Below, one piece after another: positions 6,692 to 14,201 of a DNA stretch of 64,000 bases. The notes under the pieces were generated by a model. It ran no database searches and was not told the origin of the DNA. It saw nothing but the letters and a program-made list of their open reading frames with translations. Position numbers and translations under genes: made by a program. Within the stretch, counting starts at the first letter, position 1. Each line of letters opens with the position of its first letter. The stretch is from assembly GCA_025363455.1 (NCBI GenBank), contig JANYDW010000048.1:1-64000 (forward strand), read 5' to 3'. The stretch comes from Oleiharenicola sp. (GTDB lineage Bacteria; Verrucomicrobiota; Verrucomicrobiia; Opitutales; Opitutaceae).

Positions 6692-9600
6692 TCAATCGCC
6701 TCATCTCCTGGTCCCTGCACAACCGCTTTCTTGTGCTCAGCGGCTTCATCGCCCTGTGCGCGTGGGGCATCGTGGCCCTGCAACGCGTGCCGATCGACGC
6801 GATCCCCGACCTCTCGGAGAACCAGGTCATTGTGTATGCGGATTGGCCGGGGCGAAGTCCCCAGGAAGTCGAGGACCAGATCACTTATCCGCTCAGCGGC
6901 GCGCTGCAGGGACTCGCCGGCGTCAAAGGCGTACGCGCTTCGTCCATGTTCGGTTTTTCATTCCTCACCGTCATCTTCGAGGATCGCATTGACCCCTATT
7001 TCGCGCGCACCCGGGTGCTCGAACGTCTCAACTCGCTCGGCAATCTCCTGCCGGAAACCGTGACCGCCCGTCTCGGACCCGACGCCACGGGTCTGGGCTG
7101 GGTTTACCAATATTATCTTAAGGATGATTCCGGCACGCAGGACCTCGGAGCACTGCGGACCCTGCAGGATACTTTTGTCCGCTACCAACTCGCCTCGGTG
7201 CCCGGCGTGGCCGAGGTGGCCAGCGTCGGCGGCTTTGTGCGTCAGTGGCAGGTCGAGGTCTCCGCCCTGAAACTCAAGCAATACGACCTCATGCTCGGCG
7301 AAGTCCTCGACGCCGTCGCGGCGAGCAACCGCAACGTCGGCGGCACGACCATCGAGGAGAACGGGGCGGAGTTCATCGTCCGCGGGCTCGGCTTGGTCCA
7401 GAGTGCCGCCGACCTGGAGTCGGTCGTGCTCAAGCCGCGCAGCGGCACCCCGCTCTACTTGCGCGACGTGGCCGCCGTGCGGATCGGCGGAGGCTTCCGG
7501 CGCGGTGCCCTTGATGTTAATGGCCAAGCCGCCGTCGGCGGCATCGTGGTGATGCGCTACGGCGAGAACGCCTGGCGCGTCATCGCCGACGTGAAGGCTC
7601 GGCTCGTCACATTGGCCCCGGGCCTGCCCAAGGGCGTGAGCATCGCGCCGTTCTATGACCGCAGCGATCTCATCGGCCGCGCGATCGACACGCTCAAGCA
7701 CACCCTTGGGGAAGAGATCATTCTCGTGACCCTGGCGCACATCCTCTTCCTGTTCCATTTCCGCAGCATCCTCATCGTCACGCTGCCACTGCCCGCCTCG
7801 ATCCTGATCTCGTTCATCCTGATGGACCGGTTCGGCATCCCGTCGCACATCATGTCGCTCACCGGCATCGCCATCTCCATTGGTGTACTCGTCGACGCCG
7901 GCATCGTGATGACGGAAAATGTCATCCGGCACTGCGAGCGGGCGCTGGAAGAAAAGCGCTGTAGGGCGGGATCGCTGATCCCGCCTCTGGATGAAGGCGG
8001 CAACACGGTCGTGGCGGGATCAGGCGATCCCGCCCAACAACCTGTCCTTACCCCCAAGGAAATCTTCGATCTCACGCTCGAGGCAGCCACGCAGGTTGGC
8101 CGCCCGATGTTCTTCGCAATGATGATCATCATCCTCGCCTTCGTGCCCGTGTTTTTGCTCACGGGCCAGGAAGGCAAGCTGTTCCATCCGCTGGCCTACA
8201 CCAAGAGCTTCGCCCTGCTCGGCGCGGTCCTCCTCGCGCTCACCGCGGTACCGGTGTTCTGCACCTTCCTCGTCCGAGGCCCGTTCAAGCCCGAGAGCGA
8301 GAATTGGCTGATGAAATTCCTGCTGCGCCTCTATGATCCCGCGCTCAACTGGGCCTTGAACCACCGCAAGACGGTGCTGGGTCTCGCCGGCGGCCTGCTC
8401 GCCGCGTCCTGCCTGGTGGCCTTCGGCCTGCCCCGCGCTGTCACCTCACGTTTGCCCGAAGCGGCGGCCCGCCACCTCACCGGTTTCGGCAGTGAGTTTA
8501 TGCCAACCTTGGAGGAAGGTTCGCTTCTCTTCATGCCGGTGCTGCTGCCCGCCACCTCGCTCACCGAGGTACAACGCATCATGGCCTGGCAGGACAAGGT
8601 CATCAGCACCACGCCGGAGGTCGCGTCGGTCGCCGGCAAGCTTGGCCGCTCGGACTCCGCCACCGATCCGGCCCCCGTCGAGATGATCGAGACCACCATT
8701 ATGCTCAGGCCCGTCAGCCAGTGGCGGCCGGATATGACGAAACAGAAAATCATCGCCGAGCTCTCGGCCAAGCTGATGAACGTCCCCGGTTATGTACCCG
8801 GCTTCCTCCAGCCTATCGAGAACCGCGTCCTGATGACCAGCACCGGCATCCGCGCCCAGGTAGGCGTCAAGATCTACGGCGACAGCCTCGACGCCCTGCA
8901 AAAGAAGGCTTTCGAGGTGCAACATGTCATCGAGCAGATCCAAGGCGCCACCGGCGTCGCGCCCTCACGCGTGCAGGGCAAGCCCTACCTGGAGATCGCC
9001 GTCCGCCGGGCTGAGCTCGGCCGTTATGGGCTGCGCGTCGACGATGTTTTCCGCTATGTCGAAGCCGGCTTCGGCGGCGCGACCGTCGGCACCTCGCTCA
9101 AGGGCCGCGAGCGCTGGCCCATCCAGGTGCGGCTCGAGCAGGCTGACCGCGAGGATCTCGACAAGCTCGGCGAACTCCCCCTCCCGACCCCCTCAGGTGC
9201 CACCGTGCAACTGCGCCAGGTCGCCGACATCAAGCGCGTTGTCGGTCCGAACGAAATCCAAAGCGAAAACGGGCGCCTGCGGGTCTTCGTGCAGGCCAAT
9301 GTGGGCGACCGCGACCTCGGTGGTTTCGTCGAGGAAATCAAAACGCGCGTCACCCGGGACGTGAAGCTCGACGCCGGCATGACCGTGGAATACTCCGGCC
9401 AATACGAGCACCAGATCCGCGCAAAGCGGACCCTGATTTACGTCTTCCCCGCCGTGCTGCTCATCATCTTTGGATTGCTCGTCATGACTTTCAAATCGGG
9501 CGCCGAGGCTGCGCACGTGATCCTGGCGGTCCCCTTTGCGCTCACCGGCGGAGTCATGTTGCAGGCCCTGCTCGGCTATAACTTCAGCGTCGCCGTCTGG

Positions 9601-10014
9601 GTCGGCTACATCGCGCTCTTCGGCACGGCCATCCAGACCGGCGTCATCATGGTCATTTATTTGGAAGAAGCGGTGGCGAAGGCGATCGAAGCCAAAGGTA
9701 CGGCGCGGATTCCGCTCCGCGCCGATGACCCGGCGGCGAAGGGACTCGCCGCCCTACCCCTGACCCACGCCGAACTCATCACCGCGATCAAGGCCGGCGC
9801 CCGACTGCGCCTCCGCCCGAAGGTAATGACCGTCGCCACCGCCATCGCCTCGCTGCTGCCGATTTTCTGGCTGGACCGCACCGGCGTCGAGATCATGCGC
9901 CCGCTGGCCACGCCGGTGGTCGGCGGCATGCTCTCCAGCCTGGTCCATATCCTCATTGTCACGCCGGTAATCTTCGCGTGGCTGCGGGAACGTCACCTAA
10001 ACCCCCGGGCGTGA
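6688..10014 (+). CDS. cusA: CusA/CzcA-family heavy-metal RND efflux pump
   Basis: The 1108-residue protein matches HME-type RND transporters: N-terminal helix with LRVPIDAIPDLSENQVIV-like text, large periplasmic loops, and twelve membrane helices in two sets. The pump drives metal ions out with the proton gradient and works with the upstream adaptor. It is longer than CusA of E. coli (about 1047). Part of the excess is a stretch of about 27 residues (CRAGSLIPP...AGSGDPAQQ) in the cytoplasmic loop after ENVIRHCERALEEK. This stretch is encoded by a palindromic repeat at 7961-8036 (listed separately). Copper, silver, nickel, cobalt or zinc cannot be told apart here. Confidence 0.93.
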   Translation: MINRLISWSLHNRFLVLSGFIALCAWGIVALQRVPIDAIPDLSENQVIVYADWPGRSPQEVEDQITYPLSGALQGLAGVKGVRASSMFGFSFLTVIFEDRIDPYFARTRVLERLNSLGNLLPETVTARLGPDATGLGWVYQYYLKDDSGTQDLGALRTLQDTFVRYQLASVPGVAEVASVGGFVRQWQVEVSALKLKQYDLMLGEVLDAVAASNRNVGGTTIEENGAEFIVRGLGLVQSAADLESVVLKPRSGTPLYLRDVAAVRIGGGFRRGALDVNGQAAVGGIVVMRYGENAWRVIADVKARLVTLAPGLPKGVSIAPFYDRSDLIGRAIDTLKHTLGEEIILVTLAHILFLFHFRSILIVTLPLPASILISFILMDRFGIPSHIMSLTGIAISIGVLVDAGIVMTENVIRHCERALEEKRCRAGSLIPPLDEGGNTVVAGSGDPAQQPVLTPKEIFDLTLEAATQVGRPMFFAMMIIILAFVPVFLLTGQEGKLFHPLAYTKSFALLGAVLLALTAVPVFCTFLVRGPFKPESENWLMKFLLRLYDPALNWALNHRKTVLGLAGGLLAASCLVAFGLPRAVTSRLPEAAARHLTGFGSEFMPTLEEGSLLFMPVLLPATSLTEVQRIMAWQDKVISTTPEVASVAGKLGRSDSATDPAPVEMIETTIMLRPVSQWRPDMTKQKIIAELSAKLMNVPGYVPGFLQPIENRVLMTSTGIRAQVGVKIYGDSLDALQKKAFEVQHVIEQIQGATGVAPSRVQGKPYLEIAVRRAELGRYGLRVDDVFRYVEAGFGGATVGTSLKGRERWPIQVRLEQADREDLDKLGELPLPTPSGATVQLRQVADIKRVVGPNEIQSENGRLRVFVQANVGDRDLGGFVEEIKTRVTRDVKLDAGMTVEYSGQYEHQIRAKRTLIYVFPAVLLIIFGLLVMTFKSGAEAAHVILAVPFALTGGVMLQALLGYNFSVAVWVGYIALFGTAIQTGVIMVIYLEEAVAKAIEAKGTARIPLRADDPAAKGLAALPLTHAELITAIKAGARLRLRPKVMTVATAIASLLPIFWLDRTGVEIMRPLATPVVGGMLSSLVHILIVTPVIFAWLRERHLNPRA
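7961..8036. repeat. In-frame double palindromic repeat inside the RND pump gene
   Basis: Two hairpins built from the same arms lie in tandem. GGCGGGATC/GATCCCGCC occur at 7965-7973 and 7977-7985 with a 3-base loop, and again at 8013-8021 and 8026-8034 with a 4-base loop. The unit opens with GTAGGGCG, the same opening as the intergenic repeat at 19557. It keeps the reading frame and adds about 25-27 residues to a cytoplasmic loop. It looks like a small palindromic element that inserted without breaking the gene. Confidence 0.7.
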
Positions 10015-10068
10015 CCCGCTTGCTCCGGACGGAACCCGGGACGCGTTCCCCCGGTCAATGTACCTATC

Positions 10069-10521
10069 ATGAACTATCGACTACTCCAAACCTTCCTGGT
10101 CGCCGCCGGCTTAGGATTTATGACCGGCTGCCAGACGGTCGAGAGCCGCATCAAGGAAAAGCCCGAGGCCTTTGCCCAAGCGGATCTGGCTACGCAGGAG
10201 AAGATCACGCAAGGCATCATCGAAATCGGCTTCACGGAGGACCAGGTCTACCTCGCCCTCGGCAAGCCCGACCAGAAACGTGAAACGCGCAATGCTGACG
10301 GCAAAACCGCCACTTGGGTTTACAACACCTATTACGAACGTCCCACTGGCACCGTCATGACCGGGTATCATCGGAGCGTCTACTATGATCCCTATCTCCG
10401 CGCCTACCGGATGTATTACCGCCCGGTCGTGGCCGACACTTATGTCCAGGAAAAGGAAGAGCGCATCCGCATCGCCTTCCAGGATGGTAAGGCCACCGTG
10501 ATCGAGCAGGCCAAGGGCTGA
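10069..10521 (+). CDS. Small lipoprotein with BamE/SmpA-like fold
   Basis: A 150-residue precursor with a lipoprotein signal: hydrophobic stretch then FMTGC, so Cys 22 or so would be lipidated. The next part, ITQGIIEIGFTEDQVYLALGKPDQ, resembles the BamE/SmpA 'outer membrane lipoprotein' motif (helices followed by GxPxx). The C-terminal half has many Tyr residues (VYYDPYLRAYRMYYRP) and beta strands. It starts 54 bases after the pump gene and may be an independent unit. The family link is at fold level; the cellular role is not known. Confidence 0.65.
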   Translation: MNYRLLQTFLVAAGLGFMTGCQTVESRIKEKPEAFAQADLATQEKITQGIIEIGFTEDQVYLALGKPDQKRETRNADGKTATWVYNTYYERPTGTVMTGYHRSVYYDPYLRAYRMYYRPVVADTYVQEKEERIRIAFQDGKATVIEQAKG

Positions 10522-10592
10522 CGGTAACCGCCGCAGTTGACCGGTTGAAAGCCCGGCTTGCGCCGTGCCATACGGCCCGCATATTTCGCCCC

Positions 10593-11645
10593 ATGCCGAC
10601 CACTCCGTCTCGCAGAGCGACGACGCGGGGTGTCCCACCCGCCGGAATCCCCTCCTTGCGCCGACCGTGTGAAACCGCCCCCCTCGCCCCCGCCTCGCTG
10701 CTGCGACGCACCCGGTGCAGGCTGGGCGCAGTTTGCGCGCTGGGCCTGGCAGCCGTCACGCTACCGGCGGGCGGAGCCGGAACAGTAACCGCAAAAGTGT
10801 TTCCCTCCGCCAGCCTCAAGCAGGACCTCGCCTATCAGCTCTACCTGCCGCCCGGTTACGCAGGGGATGGCTCCGTCCGTTACCCCGTGCTCTATCTGCT
10901 GCACGGGCGGGGCGACAAGATGGCGGCCTGGACCACGATCAAGCCCGACTTGGACCGGCTGATCCACGAAGGTCGCATCCCGGCCGTAATCGCCATCATG
11001 CCGGACGCTCCGTCAAGCCGCCGGGCCGGCTACTACATCGACTCACAGTTCACGGGAAGGGACAGCCTGCCCGCCGGCGAGGCGGTGGAAAGCGCCTTCA
11101 CCCATGATTTGATCGCTCACGTCGACGCCACTTATCCGACCCGGACGGATCGGGCCGGACGCATCGTGGCGGGCTACTCGATGGGCGGTTACGGTGCCCT
11201 GCGCTACGCGCTCGCGCATCCGGATTTGTTCGGCGCGGCCATCGTGCTTAGTCCGGCCGTCTATTTTCCGCTGCCGCCGCCGGATTCCAGCACGCGCGAA
11301 TTCGGCGCCTTCGGCCGCGGAGCCAGGATTTTTGATCCAGAGATCTACACGGCAAAAAACTATCCCGCCCTGCTGCCCGCATTTGCCGCCCGCGGCCTGC
11401 CGCTGGTCATGTTTATTGCCGTGGGCGATGACGAGCGCGCCTTGGCCGATCCGGCGGAAGCCTCCCACGACCTCGATTACGAGGCCCACACTCTCTACAA
11501 TCGGATCCGCCGGGTGCCGGGCCTCACTTCCGAGCTGCGCGTCATCAATGGACCGCATGACTGGGCGACCTGGCGGCCGACCTTCATCGAGGGCGCGGAG
11601 TATGTCTTCGCCCAGCTCCCGCGGGAAGCCGCGACCAAGCGCTGA
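10593..11645 (+). CDS. Secreted alpha/beta-hydrolase esterase (putative esterase/feruloyl-esterase-like)
   Basis: About 350 residues with an Arg-rich start and a hydrophobic segment (LGAVCALGLAAVTLPAGG) suggesting export. The hydrolase part has the HGRG oxyanion motif, the nucleophile elbow GYSMGG (Ser near residue 196) and a C-terminal His in GPHDWATW (near residue 322), with an acid in VGDDE. This is the pattern of esterase-D/xylanase-Z-type carbohydrate esterases that cut acyl groups from oligosaccharides or small esters. ATG 10593 was chosen over a TTG further upstream; the true start may be later still. It is convergent with the symporter gene; the stops abut. Confidence 0.8.
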   Translation: MPTTPSRRATTRGVPPAGIPSLRRPCETAPLAPASLLRRTRCRLGAVCALGLAAVTLPAGGAGTVTAKVFPSASLKQDLAYQLYLPPGYAGDGSVRYPVLYLLHGRGDKMAAWTTIKPDLDRLIHEGRIPAVIAIMPDAPSSRRAGYYIDSQFTGRDSLPAGEAVESAFTHDLIAHVDATYPTRTDRAGRIVAGYSMGGYGALRYALAHPDLFGAAIVLSPAVYFPLPPPDSSTREFGAFGRGARIFDPEIYTAKNYPALLPAFAARGLPLVMFIAVGDDERALADPAEASHDLDYEAHTLYNRIRRVPGLTSELRVINGPHDWATWRPTFIEGAEYVFAQLPREAATKR

Positions 11646-14063
11646 TCAGGCGGCGTGGCCTGCCTTCTGCGCCTTGGGCGTGAAGACGGTTAGTCCTTGC
11701 AGCGATTCCGCGGCCGGGGCGGGGAAAAAGAAACTGGCGAGATACCCGACCACGATCGAGAAGAGGATCGAGATGCCGAGGTAGAGGAACGAGTGAACCA
11801 GATGGTGCCACCACACCACGAAGGTTGCGATGAAGCTGAACCCCATGCCGATCAGCACCCCCTGCCAGTTGGCGCGGCGCGTGAACATTCCGAGGGCGTA
11901 GGCCCCGCCGAAGGCGCCGCCAAACAGGCCACCGAACTCGATCGCGATGTCGAGGAAGGAGTTGATACTGAAGCGCGAGAGCAGCAGCGCGAGGCCGATG
12001 CCGATCACACCAGCGATTACCGTGACCCACTCGGCGAGACGGATGCTGGTGGCCGGATCGGGTTTCTTCGCCAGGCTCCCGTAGAAGTCGACCGAGATCA
12101 GGGTGGCCACGCTGTTGAGGATGCTGGAAAGCGTGCCCATGGCGGCGGCAAAGAGCCCGGCCAGCACCACACCGGTCACGCCCGCCGGCAGTTCCGCGGC
12201 GATGAAAAGCGGCAGCGTGGCGTCGGTGCGCAACAGGGGATTCATCCGCTCGGGAAAACTGAGGTAGAAAACGTAAAGCCCGGTGCCGATCAGGTAAAGA
12301 ATCAGGCTGCCGGGCAAAATGATCGCGGCAAATATCCAGATGGAGCGCCCTGCCTCCTTTTCTGATTTCGTGGCGAAGACCCGCTGCATCAGCACCTGGT
12401 CCTTGGGAAAGGTCAGGACCGTCTCCATTAGCTGCAGGAAGATAAAGCCCCACACCGTGGCCTTGGTGAGGTCGAAGCTCCAGTCGATCAGCTTGAACTT
12501 GTCGTCGGCGACGGCGGTCGCGAGGAACTCGCGGGCCCCGCCCTTGAGCGACCAGATGACATAAGCCATGGCGAAGAACAGGCCGCCGAATTTCACGGTC
12601 ACCTGCGCGACATCGGTCCAGATGACCGCCTTCATGCCGCCGAGCGCGGTGTAGGCGATGGTGACCGTGCCCATCATCAGCACGCTCCAGACGACATTTA
12701 GACCCGTCACGGTCGAGATGGCCAGCGAGGGCAGAAACAGGATGACGCTCATGCGCCCGCCGAGGTGCATCAGGATGCACATGCCGCTGCCCGCGAGCCG
12801 CACGGATCGGTGGAAACGCTGGTCCAGGTAGCCGAAGACGGAGGTGAGCGAGAGGCGGCGCAACAACGGCACGATCCAGATGGCGACAAAGACCAGCGCG
12901 AAGATGTTGGTGATGTTGCCGAGCAGATAGGTCCAGTTCGTGGCATAGGCCTTGGCCGTGGTGGCGATGTAGCCGATGGCGCTCGAGTTCGAGGCATACA
13001 GGCTGATGCCGGCCGCCCAGAACGGAATCGAGCGGTTTCCCACAAAAAACTCCGCGGTCGTCTTCTTGCCCTCCGCGCGATAACAGTAGTAGCCGATCCC
13101 GGCGATCATCGCAAAATACAGGGCGATCATCACCCAATCGAGCGGCCGCAGCAGCTGCTTGTTGCCCTGGATCTCCGCGGTGTGCATGGCCCCGCGGGAA
13201 TCCAGCCAAACAAGGCCATTTCGCCAGCCGGCCCCGAGCCGGGCGTCCCCGGTGCGCTCCGGCCCCTGCGGGGCGACTGAGGCCGTCGTGAGGTGGTAGG
13301 TGTAAAGCTGGATGCGCGGCGACCCCGCCGCGTCGGGCGGCATCTGCAACAGATAAAGGACGTGGGCCTGGCCGAGGGCCCGCGTCGCCCCGGAAACCAC
13401 GTTGCCCGGAAGCGTGCGCTTCAACCGCCAGCCTTCCGCCGCGGTCCAGACCCAAAGCTCATCCCCACCTCCCTTGGGCGAAGCGGCCGTGACCACCAGG
13501 GTTTGATCCTGTGACGTTACCGTGCCCACCCCATCGGACCGATTGGACCAAGCTGGCAGGATCATCCATTGCGGCCGGGGCGCCGCCAGGTTGAGGGACC
13601 ACCAATGCGGGCTGCCGCCGGCATCAACGCCGGCGAGATAAAGCACTCCGCCCTGGACGGCGCCATGCGCGACCCGGAGCGGCACCGGGAATGGCGGCGG
13701 CTGGCCTTCACTTGGCCCGTCGGCCGCCGCCAAGGCCACCAGTCGCTCGAGGGACCGGCCCGAAGCGTGCCCAAGCATGAGCCATGAATGGGACCCGGAG
13801 GCCAAAAGCCCGCGAATGATCGAGCCTTCCATTCGGGGACTGACGTTGTTCCATCGCGCCGCGGCCGCATTGTAGCGCCACACCGCCCCGTCGCGCACAA
13901 CCAAGGGTGTGTCTGTAGCGCCCAGATCCGTGCTGGCGGCCGCTTCGGGCGGCGCCATCAAGACCCCGTCCTGCACCGACACCAGGTTCTCGGCGCGCAG
14001 GGGAGCAAGCCAGCCAAGCCACAGGCAAACCACAACCAGCCGGTGCCGCCGCGGGAGTTTCAT
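11646..14063 (-). CDS. Kelch-like propeller fused to a sodium:solute symporter
   Basis: An 805-residue protein with signal peptide (1-24), an extracytoplasmic part of about 285 residues with repeated short beta strands (kelch/sialic-acid-mutarotase-like propeller), and a full SSS-family transporter from about 310 to 790. The transporter part opens with DWVMIALYFAMIAGIGYYCYRAEGKK and contains GNRSIPFWAAGISLYASNSSAIGYIATT, typical of SSS helix 1-2. Such fusions in Verrucomicrobiota are thought to capture or mutarotate a sugar before uptake. It is followed upstream by a TonB receptor on the same strand but a terminator-like hairpin lies between. Confidence 0.85.
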   Translation of the reverse strand: MKLPRRHRLVVVCLWLGWLAPLRAENLVSVQDGVLMAPPEAAASTDLGATDTPLVVRDGAVWRYNAAAARWNNVSPRMEGSIIRGLLASGSHSWLMLGHASGRSLERLVALAAADGPSEGQPPPFPVPLRVAHGAVQGGVLYLAGVDAGGSPHWWSLNLAAPRPQWMILPAWSNRSDGVGTVTSQDQTLVVTAASPKGGGDELWVWTAAEGWRLKRTLPGNVVSGATRALGQAHVLYLLQMPPDAAGSPRIQLYTYHLTTASVAPQGPERTGDARLGAGWRNGLVWLDSRGAMHTAEIQGNKQLLRPLDWVMIALYFAMIAGIGYYCYRAEGKKTTAEFFVGNRSIPFWAAGISLYASNSSAIGYIATTAKAYATNWTYLLGNITNIFALVFVAIWIVPLLRRLSLTSVFGYLDQRFHRSVRLAGSGMCILMHLGGRMSVILFLPSLAISTVTGLNVVWSVLMMGTVTIAYTALGGMKAVIWTDVAQVTVKFGGLFFAMAYVIWSLKGGAREFLATAVADDKFKLIDWSFDLTKATVWGFIFLQLMETVLTFPKDQVLMQRVFATKSEKEAGRSIWIFAAIILPGSLILYLIGTGLYVFYLSFPERMNPLLRTDATLPLFIAAELPAGVTGVVLAGLFAAAMGTLSSILNSVATLISVDFYGSLAKKPDPATSIRLAEWVTVIAGVIGIGLALLLSRFSINSFLDIAIEFGGLFGGAFGGAYALGMFTRRANWQGVLIGMGFSFIATFVVWWHHLVHSFLYLGISILFSIVVGYLASFFFPAPAAESLQGLTVFTPKAQKAGHAA

Positions 14064-14149
14064 GGATTTGAGCAGAAGCCTGGCGCGATATGCGGCTGAA
14101 CGTCGAGTTCCGGCCTCAACCCGGCCGCACCGTTACTGGGTAGAGACCA

Positions 14150-14190
14150 AGAAAAAGCTCCAGCTGTCCGGCAGGCGAACCGCTGGAGCC
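14150..14190 (-). terminator. Intrinsic terminator of the TonB receptor gene
   Basis: Read leftwards, GCTCCAGC (14189-14182) pairs with GCTGGAGC (14164-14157), followed by TTTTTCTT (14156-14149). The stem of eight pairs and the T-tract lie 13 bases after the receptor stop, a classic rho-independent terminator. It separates the receptor from the kelch-symporter gene. Confidence 0.75.
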
Positions 14191-14201
14191 TGAATTCAAA
14201 A

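Noticed and set aside
11584..13455. A 623-residue minus-strand frame inside the kelch-symporter gene
   Set aside because: Same strand but another frame; the symporter frame has clear membrane helices and family motifs, this one does not.
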